Source: Microvirga terricola
GTDB lineage: Bacteria; Pseudomonadota; Alphaproteobacteria; Rhizobiales; Beijerinckiaceae
NCBI RefSeq assembly: GCF_011777495.1
Contig: NZ_JAATJS010000003.1
Location: 248,001-312,000 of the forward strand
Length of the DNA: 64,000 bases
Direction of reading: 5' to 3'
Below, piece by piece: positions 44,295 through 52,900 of this stretch; position 1 is the first letter of the stretch, and each line of letters opens with the position of its first letter. Made by a program: the position numbers and the translations under genes. The notes under the pieces were generated by a model. It ran no database searches and was not told where the DNA came from. It was given only the letters and a program-made list of their open reading frames with translations.

Positions 44295-44334
44295 GCGATC
44301 GTTCAAAAACACTTGCACCAAAGGAAAGACTCTT

Positions 44335-44745
44335 ATGCCTGCTCAAAAGGGCAAGGACCTGCTCATCAAAATCAGCGACGGAGGCACGGGATTCGTTACC
44401 GTCGCGGGGCTGCGCACGCGCCAGATCGCCTTCAATGCCGAAACGGTTGACGTGACCCACGCAGAGTCGGTGGGGCGCTGGCGTGAATTGCTCGCCGGCG
44501 TCGGCGTGCGCCGTGCCGGCATCACCGGGTCGGGCATTTTCAAGGACGAGGCCTCGGATGCGCGGATGCGCCAGGTGTTCTTCGACGGAGATATCCTGAC
44601 TTACCAGATCATCGTGCCGGATTTTGGCCGCATTGAAGGTCCGTTTCAGATTACGAGCCTCGAATATCGCTGCGATCACGCGGGCGAAGTCACGTTTGAC
44701 ATGGCGTTTGAATCCGCCGGCGCACTGACCTTCGTCGCGCTGTAA
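44335..44745 (+). CDS. GTA major tail protein, TP901-1 family (g9-like)
   Basis: A 136-residue major tail tube protein of the TP901-1 type, RcGTA g9 equivalent. The sequence MPAQKGKDLLIKISDGGTGF with VDVTHAESVGRWRELLAGVG and FKITSLEY-like FQITSLEYRCDH is characteristic. AAAGGAAAG precedes the ATG. It would polymerise to form the tail tube. Intact. Confidence 0.93.
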   Translation: MPAQKGKDLLIKISDGGTGFVTVAGLRTRQIAFNAETVDVTHAESVGRWRELLAGVGVRRAGITGSGIFKDEASDARMRQVFFDGDILTYQIIVPDFGRIEGPFQITSLEYRCDHAGEVTFDMAFESAGALTFVAL

Positions 44746-44758
44746 GGTGAGTGGCATC

Positions 44759-45106
44759 ATGGCGAACAAACGACGCGGCGAGGTTTCGCTGCAACTGGGT
44801 TCCGGCTGCTACACGCTCTGCCTGACGCTCGGCGCGCTTGCCGAACTGGAAGATGCCTTCGGCGTGCAGGATCTCCTGGCGCTGGCCGAACGCTTTAGCA
44901 CGGGACGATTGTCGAGCCGCGATCTGCTCGCAATCCTCGCAGTGGCGTTGCGTGGCGGCGGGCATGACGTATCGGATGCGGATGTCGCGGCCTTACCGCT
45001 GCACGACGGTATCGAGCCGGTCGCCGCTGCTATCGCGGATCTTCTCGTCGCCACCTTCGGAGCAGCGGCCCCATCGCCAAACCCTCCGCAACCGCAGGGC
45101 CTTTGA
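44759..45106 (+). CDS. GTA tail protein/chaperone (g10-like)
   Basis: A 115-residue member of the GTA gene 10 family. The N-terminal part RRGEVSLQLGSGCYTLCLTL with GALAELEDAFG is the family signature, and the rest is helical. ATG at 44759 follows AAGGTGAG; a further ATG at 44747 is an alternative. Its stop overlaps the TTG start of the next gene by four bases. In long-tailed phages the corresponding pair of genes encodes tail assembly chaperones that recruit the tape measure. Confidence 0.85.
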   Translation: MANKRRGEVSLQLGSGCYTLCLTLGALAELEDAFGVQDLLALAERFSTGRLSSRDLLAILAVALRGGGHDVSDADVAALPLHDGIEPVAAAIADLLVATFGAAAPSPNPPQPQGL

Positions 45107-45303
45107 GCGAAGCCCAGGCCTTCCCGTGGGAAGATGCCATGGCGCTGGGCTTGAGTGTTCTGCGGTGGACTCCATCCGAATTCTGGCACGCCACGCCGCG
45201 CGAGTTGATGGCCGCTTGGGCGGGGCTGAACGGCGGGCGGCGGATGACGCCAGCGGGGGGAAGCGATCTCAAGCGATTGATGGAGGTGTTTCCAGACGCA
45301 TAG
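45103..45303 (+). CDS. Phage tail assembly chaperone, rcc01693-like
   Basis: A 66-residue protein of the GTA rcc01693/DUF2376 group, recognised by AFPWEDAMALGLSVLRWTPS and EFWHATPRELMAAWAGL. TTG at 45103 overlaps the g10-like stop (TTGA), a form of coupling. It ends at a direct repeat, after which the cluster is interrupted by a beta-helix gene instead of continuing directly into the tape measure. Confidence 0.85.
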   Translation: MSEAQAFPWEDAMALGLSVLRWTPSEFWHATPRELMAAWAGLNGGRRMTPAGGSDLKRLMEVFPDA

Positions 45304-45327
45304 ACACGGCTACGAATAGACACGGCT
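45300..45327. repeat. Short tandem duplication at the insertion boundary
   Basis: ATAGACACGGCT occurs at 45300-45311 and again at 45316-45327, directly after the chaperone gene. The stop codon of that gene lies in the first copy. It marks the left boundary of the beta-helix cassette and may be a scar of its insertion. Confidence 0.6.
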
Positions 45328-45360
45328 CTTAGTATTTTCGATCCTATGTAAGAGGTTAAA

Positions 45361-46302
45361 ATGACGATTAATAGTTCTGAAGTTATTAATACCGTCCCTG
45401 AGGTTGGCGCCATTCCCCGGCCGCTCGATCTCAAGTTGAGAGAAATTCTGTGCTTTGACGACTTCGGTCCGGATAAGACCGGAGTGGCTTCGGTCAGCAC
45501 TGCGTGGCAAAATTTCATGAACGCGCTTAGAGCTGGACCCTGCAAGCATGGTTATATCCCGCAGGGTATTTATCGATTCAGCAGTCAGCCGGCCGATATC
45601 GACTTTCCTGTCGTTCTAGAAGGCGATGGGCTCAACGCCACGTCGTTTATTCGAGACTACAATGGGACGTCAGGTAAAGGGCTACTGAGCTTTACCGCTG
45701 GTAGCAATGGTTCCACTCTGCGTGGCATTGGCGTCGCGTCGGAAGTCGGAACGTCCTCGGGAGCTCTTATTTCTATCAAGTCGACGGCGACCAGTGCCGT
45801 GGGTTCGATCACGCTGGAAGATCTTTATCTCACAACCCGAGGCAGCGATACGCATGAGACAACGCTTTATGTCGATGGCACGGCCAAGGCCACTCCGGCG
45901 ACCGGGTGCCGTGTCCTTTCGCTTCGCAACGTCGCTGTATTTGGCTCCTCGGGTTACAGCGTGGTACTGAAAGGCGTTCAGGGCCTCACGTGGACCGGCG
46001 GCGGTATTTACCCGGCAGGAGGCACCGGAGCTGCTTCGGGCGGTCTCCAGATTTCCGGCACCTCGACGGTCAAGTCTGTCAATATCCGGATTGCCGCCGA
46101 GGCGGTCAATTATATTAACCTCACGCAGGCGCAGACTTGCCACCTCGCCTTTAATTCGATCGGCGCAACCTCTGGCGTATCGTTGGATAACGACGGCACC
46201 GCAAGCACAACGATGCTGCAAGCCAGCTATATTGGCGGTCTGGTTCGGAATAACTGGGTAAACTCAGGTGTGTACCGTCCGACCGGCTGGAGTGCTACCT
46301 GA
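45361..46302 (+). CDS. Beta-helix tailspike-like protein in the GTA cluster
   Basis: A 313-residue protein resembling phage tailspikes or pectate-lyase-superfamily proteins: an N-terminal segment, then YIPQGIYRFSSQPADIDFPV, a typical first rung of the right-handed beta-helix, followed by repeated short strands rich in Ser, Thr, Gly and Val (about 110-290). AGAGG lies before the ATG. Its base composition is visibly lower in GC than the flanking GTA genes, suggesting separate origin. Such proteins bind or cut polysaccharides, which could give a particle host specificity. It interrupts the chaperone-tape measure pair. Confidence 0.75.
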   Translation: MTINSSEVINTVPEVGAIPRPLDLKLREILCFDDFGPDKTGVASVSTAWQNFMNALRAGPCKHGYIPQGIYRFSSQPADIDFPVVLEGDGLNATSFIRDYNGTSGKGLLSFTAGSNGSTLRGIGVASEVGTSSGALISIKSTATSAVGSITLEDLYLTTRGSDTHETTLYVDGTAKATPATGCRVLSLRNVAVFGSSGYSVVLKGVQGLTWTGGGIYPAGGTGAASGGLQISGTSTVKSVNIRIAAEAVNYINLTQAQTCHLAFNSIGATSGVSLDNDGTASTTMLQASYIGGLVRNNWVNSGVYRPTGWSAT

Positions 46303-46480
46303 CGCGGCTGGGGAAGATCGCACGACAGCTCTCATCGCCGCGTCTCTGCTGACCAACCGGCGATGATGATCTCTTAGCTCCGGGAGCTTTCGGCGGTGGC
46401 GGGACGAACTGATTCAGTAACCTGCCATCGCTCACTTTGACCAGACAAGTAAACGTTCTTAAATTCCTGCTTCCGCAATC

Positions 46481-46564
46481 GACGATAGAGGGCGCCAGCT
46501 CAATACCCTCATTGGGCTGTCCGCCAAATTCGGCGAGTTCTTCGCCGCGGCTAAATCAAACTAA
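46481..46564 (+). pseudogene. Remnant of a second tape-measure gene 5' end
   Basis: The stretch 46481-46546 matches 47036-47101 within the intact tape-measure gene in 52 of 66 bases by my count. It translates as DDRGRQLNTLIGLSAKFGEF and then meets a stop codon at 46562, where the intact gene reads DDRRRQLSTLIGLSDKFGGS. No start codon or downstream part is kept. It is a broken, diverged copy, either from duplication or from exchange with a related GTA. Confidence 0.75.
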
Positions 46565-46968
46565 TAAGACTTCCGAAATTCCGCATCTTGCCGCTCAAGG
46601 CATTCCAGTTCCAAATCCTCCTTGAGTTCGTCGCGTATGCGTGACGCAGGATATTTGGTGATTGCGGCTTTAGCCTCTTCCTTGCATTGCATAGATATCG
46701 TTCGCCATTTCTCGTTAGGCATGGTCACCCGCCCGACGAATTTCGCTCCTTTCAACTCGGCACACATGACGTAGAGCCTTCTCCACGTGTCGGCGATGGG
46801 TGTTCTGGGTCCCGCAGAGGCAGTCGCCTTTTCCGCTTCGTACGTACACTCGTTGTCGATCCGGCTCCACTGAGCGTCGCTCATACCGGGTGTCTTGAAG
46901 ACAGGTCTTGTCGACGTGTCGCTTAAACATCCGGCCAGCAGGGTTACTGACAGCAGGGCCGGAACCAA
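46561..46968 (-). CDS. Putative lipoprotein, start uncertain
   Basis: A protein whose hydrophobic segment LVPALLSVTLLAGC carries a lipobox (LAGC), followed by a mature part of about 120 residues rich in charged residues and containing three or four further cysteines (for example NECTYEAEKA and QCKEEAKAA). The lower-GC codon use resembles host genes of recent origin. The start is unclear: a TTG at 46968 gives a signal without the usual basic residues, while KVFSPKIRL just upstream looks like a better N-terminus but lacks a start codon. The upstream part may have been replaced by the tape-measure 5' region with which it is divergent. Confidence 0.5.
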   Translation of the reverse strand: MVPALLSVTLLAGCLSDTSTRPVFKTPGMSDAQWSRIDNECTYEAEKATASAGPRTPIADTWRRLYVMCAELKGAKFVGRVTMPNEKWRTISMQCKEEAKAAITKYPASRIRDELKEDLELECLERQDAEFRKSY

Positions 46969-46990
46969 TCTGATTTTTGGAGAGAAAACT

Positions 46991-47680
46991 TTGAATGAGC
47001 CGAAGAAACCCGCCGGTAGCGAACTCGACAAGGACGACGACAGGAGGCGCCAACTCAGTACTCTCATCGGGCTCTCCGATAAATTCGGCGGCTCCCTCGC
47101 CAAAGCGTTTGCGAAGAATATCGCTGAAGGGAAAAAATTCGATGATGTTCTAAAGTCGATGCGCCGATCTCTTGTGGAAACAGGGTTACGTATGGCGCTC
47201 GGGCCGCTTCAGATCGCGCTTAGCCAAGGCGCGCGGGACTTGACGGCAGGGCCGGCGCAATCGTCGTTGCCCTTGGGGAGTGGCTTGTTCTCCAGCCTTG
47301 CCAAGGGGCTCGAGTCAATCGTTGGCTCCATCTTTGGATCGGGAGCCGGTGCGGCTGCTGCGCCATCTCCCTTTGCTCAGGGCGGCGTGTTCTCCCGCGG
47401 CATGGTGATGCCGTTTGCGCAAGGCGGGGTGATCGGCGCGCCGACCTATTTTCCGCTCGGGCGCGGCCTCGGCCTCATGGGTGAGCAGGGCGCGGAGGCG
47501 GTGATGCCTCTGGCGCGCGGGCCGGATGGGCGCCTCGGTGTCCGCACTGGCGGAGGTGGACGGCCCGTTGCGGTGACCGTCCATGTCTCGACGCCAGACG
47601 CCGACAGTTTTCGCCGCTCGGAAGCGCAGGTTTCCGCAGCGCTCGCCCGCGCTGTGGCGCGCGGTCAGCGCGGCATGTGA
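46991..47680 (+). CDS. GTA tail tape-measure protein (g11-like)
   Basis: A 229-residue protein equivalent to RcGTA g11, the very short tape measure of gene transfer agents. It has an N-terminal helical segment (RRQLSTLIGLSDKFGGSLAK), a middle hydrophobic/Gly-rich part (GSGLFSSLAKGLESIVGSIF) and the conserved C-terminal FAQGGVFSRGMVMPFAQGGV and MGEQGAEAVMPLARGPDGRL. TTG at 46991 is chosen because GGAGAG lies seven bases upstream. Intact. A damaged copy of its 5' region stands 550 bases upstream, and a DUF465 gene follows on the opposite strand. Confidence 0.88.
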   Translation: MNEPKKPAGSELDKDDDRRRQLSTLIGLSDKFGGSLAKAFAKNIAEGKKFDDVLKSMRRSLVETGLRMALGPLQIALSQGARDLTAGPAQSSLPLGSGLFSSLAKGLESIVGSIFGSGAGAAAAPSPFAQGGVFSRGMVMPFAQGGVIGAPTYFPLGRGLGLMGEQGAEAVMPLARGPDGRLGVRTGGGGRPVAVTVHVSTPDADSFRRSEAQVSAALARAVARGQRGM

Positions 47681-47684
47681 GCGG

Positions 47685-47930
47685 TTAGGCGCTCTCCTTC
47701 GCCAGAATAGCGGCAAGCGCGTCCTTGATCTGGACGCGCTTCATCTTCAGCGCCTCCTCCTCATCCTGCGCCTTGGGGTCGAGATGGGTGTCGAGCGCGT
47801 GAATGGCGTGGTTGAGCTCGCGATACTTTTCCAGAAGCCGCGCGAAGTGCGGATTGTTCGCCGTCAGGCGCGCGATGCGGTCGGCCTGGTTGGGGAAATC
47901 GTCCTCGAGGTCGTCGGATGGTTTGCTCAT
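47685..47930 (-). CDS. YdcH/DUF465 family small protein
   Basis: An 81-residue, highly charged helical protein of the DUF465 family, with the family core NNPHFARLLEKYRELNHAIH and the tail EALKMKRVQIKDALAAIL. ATG at 47930 fits; the longer open frame in the same direction crosses into antisense of the g12-like gene. Function is unknown. It is a host-type gene transcribed against the GTA genes, between tape measure and DUF2460 genes, its stop codon four bases beyond the g11-like stop. Confidence 0.9.
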   Translation of the reverse strand: MSKPSDDLEDDFPNQADRIARLTANNPHFARLLEKYRELNHAIHALDTHLDPKAQDEEEALKMKRVQIKDALAAILAKESA

Positions 47931-48017
47931 GGCGCAAAAATCTCCCGTCGGCGAAAGGGCGCTCCGGTCACAACGCCGCGTCCGCTTTTTTCGTTTCACA
48001 GCAATCAAGGATGAACC

Positions 48018-48656
48018 ATGGCCTCCGATTTTCACGAGGTCCGCTTTCCGCTCGACGTCAGCCTCGGCAGCCGGGGTGGGCCGGTGCGGCGAACCGACAT
48101 CGTCACGCTCGCGTCGGGCCGCGAGCATCGCAACAGTCGCTGGGCGCAATCGCGCCGCCGTTATGATGCAGGACTTGGCGTGCGCAGCACCGATGCGCTT
48201 CATGCGGTGATCGTCTTTTTCGAAGAGCGACGCGGACGGCTGATCGGTTTTCGCTTTCGCGACAGGACCGATTGGCGCTCCGGTGCACCCTCCAAAGAGC
48301 CTACGGCGCTCGATCAGCGCGTTGGGACAGGCGACGGCACGACGCGCGGCTTTCAGCTGACCAAAACCTACGGCACGTCCTATGCGCCTTATCAGCGCGC
48401 CATCGCCAAACCTGTCGGGGGAACGGTGCGGGTTGCGCTGAACGGTGTGGAGCAGACGGTCGGTCCTGATTTCAATTGCGATCCGGCGTCGGGCCTTGTC
48501 ACGTTCACCGTGGCGCCGCCGGCGGGCGCGGCCATCACGGCGGGCTATGCGTTCGATGTTCCGGTCCGCTTCGACACGGACGAACTCGACATCGATCTGT
48601 CGGCTTTCGAGGCGGGCGAGATTCCAAAAGTCCCGCTGATCGAAATCATTCCCTGA
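48018..48656 (+). CDS. GTA DUF2460 distal tail protein (g12-like)
   Basis: A 212-residue DUF2460 (TIGR02217) protein, RcGTA g12 equivalent, of the distal tail type. Characteristic segments are FHEVRFPLDVSLGSRGGPVR, HRNSRWAQSRRRYDAGLGVR and FRFRDRTDWRS. The C-terminus FEAGEIPKVPLIEI is usual. Intact. The next gene begins 15 bases on. Confidence 0.9.
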   Translation: MASDFHEVRFPLDVSLGSRGGPVRRTDIVTLASGREHRNSRWAQSRRRYDAGLGVRSTDALHAVIVFFEERRGRLIGFRFRDRTDWRSGAPSKEPTALDQRVGTGDGTTRGFQLTKTYGTSYAPYQRAIAKPVGGTVRVALNGVEQTVGPDFNCDPASGLVTFTVAPPAGAAITAGYAFDVPVRFDTDELDIDLSAFEAGEIPKVPLIEIIP

Positions 48657-48671
48657 GTTTCTTTAAAAATC

Positions 48672-49561
48672 ATGCGCAATATTCCTTCCGGCCTCGTCAC
48701 ACATCTCGCTGACGGGGTGACGACGCTTTGCCATTGCTGGAAACTGATCCGCCGCGACGGAACGACGTTCGGTTTCACGGATCATGATCGCGATCTCTCT
48801 TTCGGCGCCACCACGTTTGCCGCGCGGTCCGGCCTCGAGGCCGCAGAAGCGACGGCCGAACTTGGCTTCGCGGTAGGCGGCGGCGAGGTTTCCGGTGCGC
48901 TCGTTTCCGCCGGGCTGACGGAAGACGATATTTCCTCCGGACTCTATGACGATGCGAGCGTCGAAACCTGGCTCGTCAACTGGGAGAACGTGGGCGACCG
49001 GATTCTGCTCGATGTCGGCTCCATCGGCGAAATCCGCCGTGCGGACGGGACCTTTGTCGCGGAGGTAAGGGGGCAATGCACCGCTTCGACGAGGAGCGGG
49101 GCCGCCTGTTTCGCGCAACTTGTTCGGCAGATCTCGGCGATGCCAAGTGTGGCGTCAAGATTTCCTCGTCGACTTATACCGGAAACGGCACGGTGACGCG
49201 CACGGATAGCGCGCTCGTGATTGCAGCCTCCGGTATCGGCTTTGCGGATGGCTGGTGCACGGGCGGGCATCTGACCTGGACGAGCGGCGCGAACAAGGGG
49301 ATCTCCGTCGAGGTAAAAGTTCACCGCGCGGTGAGCGGGACCGACGAATTCGATCTCTGGCAGCGTGCGCCGCAGGCCATCGCGGTCGGCGACAAATTCC
49401 GCGTCACGGCGGGATGCGACAAGATTCACACAACCTGTCGTGACAAGTTCAAGAACGCCGTGAACTTCCGTGGCTTTCCTCACATGCCGGGTAACGATTT
49501 CATCATCCGCATGCCGCGCCAAGGCGAGCCGGGGTTGGACGGCGGAAGCTTCTTCAAGTGA
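48672..49561 (+). pseudogene. GTA DUF2163 tail protein gene with frameshift (g13-like)
   Basis: A DUF2163 protein (RcGTA g13 equivalent, hub part of the tail) split between two frames. From ATG at 48672 the N-terminal half reads to FVAEVRG at about 49073, then the frame goes off into an unrelated tail ending at 49196. The family's continuation, RLFRATCSADLGDAKCGV and the rest to GLDGGSFFK, is in the frame starting at 49076 and ending at 49561. The shift lies in a run of five G at 49069-49073; one more G would restore VRGAMHRF. So the lesion is a one-base deletion in a homopolymer, real or a sequencing fault. Confidence 0.82.
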
Positions 49562-49991
49562 TGTCCGGTCAGTCTTTTTCTTTCCGTGTCGTTGCCGAGG
49601 CGCGATCATGGATCGGTACGCCCTATCGCCACCAGGCGTCGCTGAAAGGCGTCGGTTGCGATTGCCTCGGGCTTTTGCGCGGGGTGTGGCGAGGCGTCAT
49701 GGGTGCCGAGCCGGAATTACCGCCGCCTTACTCGCCCGATTGGGCAGAGTCGGGCGCGGATATGCTCGTCGCGGCCGCGCGGCGGCATCTCATTGAAGCC
49801 GATTGCCAAGGCATCGCGCCGGGGACGTGCTCCTGTTCCGCTGGCGCGACAACCTGCCGGCGAAGCACTGCGCCATCGCGACCTCCGAAGACACAATTGT
49901 TCACGCCCATGACGGTGCCTGCGTCGCAGAGGTGGCGTTTCGCCCTTGGTGGCGGCGGCATCTCGTTTATGCGTTTCGATTTCCTGGATAA
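49558..49991 (+). pseudogene. GTA NlpC/P60 cell-wall peptidase gene with frameshift (g14-like)
   Basis: An NlpC/P60 cysteine peptidase, RcGTA g14 equivalent, thought to digest host murein during DNA entry. ATG at 49558 overlaps the preceding stop. The N-terminal part includes ARSWIGTPYRHQASLKGVGC with the catalytic Cys in GCDCLGLLRG, and reads up to QGIAPG. There the frame is lost: the true continuation GDVLLFRWRDNLPAKHCAIA, with the catalytic His, lies in another frame ending at 49991. The shift lies at GGGG (49821-49824); one more G would restore APGDVLL. Without correction the product reads through to 50301 as unrelated sequence. Confidence 0.82.
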
Positions 49992-49996
49992 CAGCA

Positions 49997-52900
49997 ATGG
50001 CCACAATCGTTCTTCAAACAGTTGGCTCGGTGGTCGGCGGAATGATCGGCGGGCCTCTCGGGGCCATGGCCGGTCGCGCGCTCGGCGGTCTTGCGGGAGC
50101 GGCTATCGACAATGCGCTTCTGAGCGGCTCCGATACGCCGAAAATGGTCGAGGGGCCGCGGCTCACCGAGATGGATGGCCTGATCTCGTCGGAGGGCGCG
50201 CCGATCCCTCGCATCTATGGCCGAGCGCGGATCGGTGGACAGCTCATCTGGGCGACGCGGTTCGAGGAAGTGGCGAACACCACATCCGACCGCTCTGGTA
50301 GCCAGGGCGGAAAGGGGATGGGCGGCCAGGGGCAGAAGACCGTCACCACGACCTATTCCTACTACGCCAATCTGGCAGTCGGCCTGTGCGAGGGGCAAAT
50401 TGCCTTCATCCGCCGCGTTTGGGCCGATGGGCGCGAGGTCGATCTCAACACCATCACGATGCGCGTTCACCGCGGCCACGAGACGCAGGTCGCCGATCCG
50501 CTCATCGTCGCGAAGGAGGGAGCTAACAATGCTCCGGCCTATCGCGGGCTCGCCTATGTGGTGTTCGAGCGGTTGCCTTTGGCCGATTTCGGCAATCGTG
50601 TGCCGCAATTCGCCTTCGAGATCGTGCGCCCGGTCGCGGGCCTCAACACGATGGTGCGCGCGGCCTGCCTGATCCCCGGCGCGAGCGAGTTTGGATACGA
50701 CACGCTGCCGGTCTCGCAAGTTCTTGACCTTGGCAAGACGAGGTCCGAGAACCGCCACCAGCTGCAGCGCGGAAGCGATGTGGCGGCCTCCCTTGATGCG
50801 CTGCAATCGCTGTGCCCGAATCTGAAACGGGTTTCGCTCGTGGTGAGTTGGTTCGGCGATGACCTGCGCGCGGGCTCGTGCCGCATCGAACCGCGTGTCG
50901 ATGTGACAACGAAGACCACCGATGGCGCGACGTGGTCGGTGGCTGGCGTTAGTCGTGAGGACGCCAAGGCCGTCTCGACTGTCAACGGTTCGCAGGCTTA
51001 TGGCGGCACGCCGTCCGACGAGTCGGTCATCCGCCTGATCAAGGAATTGAAGGCGCGAGGGCTCGACGTTGTCCTTTATCCCTTCGTCATGATGGACGTG
51101 GCGGCGGGTAACACATTGCCGAACCCTTATGGCGGGACAGGCCAAGCCGCCTATCCCTGGCGTGGGCGCATCACGTGCCATCCCGCCCCGGGGAAGGCGG
51201 GTTCGCCAGACGGGACGAACACGGCGGGAACGCAAGTCGGCCAATGGTTCACGAATGAATGGGGCTTCCGGCGTCTGATCCTTCACTGTGCCGATCTCGC
51301 AGTGCGGGCTGGAGGCGTCGATGGCTTTCTCATCGGCAGTGAGCTGGTGGGCCTTACGCGGGTGCGCTCGGCGTCGGGAATTTATCCAGCCGTCGATGCG
51401 CTGAAACAATTGGCGAGCGATGTGCGCGCCGTTGTCGGTTCTGCGACCAAACTGGTCTACGCTGCCGACTGGACCGAATATGGCGCGCATGTGCTCGACG
51501 GCGGTGACGAGGTACGTTTCCCGCTCGATCCGCTTTTCGCGCATTCGGCCATCGATGCCGTCGGCATTGATTATTATCCGCCGATTTCCGACTGGCGGGA
51601 TGGGCCGGATCACGCGGATCTCAAGATCGCTCGCAGCATCTACGATGTCGACTATCTGCGCGGCAGGCTGGGAGCAGGCGAGGCGTTCGAATGGTACTAC
51701 GCGAACGCATCCGACCGCGCCGCACAAAGGCGCACGACGATTTCCGATGGGGCTTATGGCAAGCCGTGGATCTATCGTGCGAAGGATCTCGTTTCCTGGT
51801 GGTCGAGCGCGCATGTGGAGCGCGTCGGCGGCGTCGAGATCCGCACCACGGCCTGGAGAGCGAAATCGAAGCCGATCTGGCTTACCGAAATCGGCGTCCC
51901 TGTCGTGGACAAAGGCCCGAACGGCCCGAACGTCTTTCCCGATCCGAAATCGTCGGAATCTGCCTATCCGCCTTTTTCGCGCGCGGTGCGGGACGATCTT
52001 GTCCAAGCACGCGCGCTCGAGGCCATTCTGTCGCGTTTCGATCCGGCGCAGAAGGGACACTCAACCGCCGACAATCCGACATCGTCGTCCTATGGCGGCC
52101 TCAGGGTCGATCCGGCGAATGTCTATATCTGGGCGTGGGATGCGCGTCCGTTCCCCGCCTTTCCGGACTTCGACGCGGTCTGGGCGGACGGCGCCAATTG
52201 GGAAACAGGCCACTGGGTCACCGGCCGCCTCGAAGGGGCCGCGCTCGATCGCTTGATCCCCGCGATCCTAAAAGATTTCGGTCTCGACGCTTCGGGGCCG
52301 TTTCCGGTCGATGGTTTCGTCGATGGCTATGTCATCGACCGCCCGATGTCCGCCCGCGGGGCGTTGGAGCCGCTGATGCGTCTCTTCGGCGTCGATGCGG
52401 TTGCGAGCGGTGGCGGCACACTGTGGAGAGGACGCGGCGGGCGTGTCGCGGCGGTGCTCGCGAAGGACGATTTTGTTCTTGGCGAAAAGCAACCGTCGCT
52501 CAAACTGACGCGTGCGCAGGAAACGGAGCTGCCGCAACAGGTGGAGATCGGCTTCTCGGAAGGCGACGGGGATTATCGTCGGGCTGCCGTGGCATCGCGC
52601 CGGCTCGCCGGCGTGAGCCGCAGGGAGTCGCGCGCGGACTCGGCTGTCATTACTCGCCGCGTAGAGGCGCAGCGTTTGGCGGATACCTGGCTGCAGGATC
52701 TGTGGGCAGGACGGGAAAGCGCGGAGTTCGAACTGTCGCCCCGGCGCATCGAGGTCGAACCCGGCGATGTCATCTCCCTTCCGACCGATGTGGGGCCGAA
52801 GCTGCACCGGGTCGTGCGCGTTGCTGACGGCATTACGCGGAAGGTCTCGACGCGAGCCGTGGAGCCGGCGGTCTTTGAGACGCCCGGAAGCGGCGCGGTT

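Noticed and set aside
49060..49085. Programmed frameshift as the explanation for the split DUF2163 gene
   Set aside because: The sequence GTA AGG GGG CAA is not a good slippery heptamer and no family member is known to me to use one; a deleted G is simpler. Not fully excluded.
49967..52060. Minus-strand open frame of 697 codons opposite the large GTA tail gene
   Set aside because: Its translation is rich in Arg, His and Asp without recognisable motifs, and the opposite strand carries a clear GTA protein. Long antisense frames are usual in such GC-rich genes.
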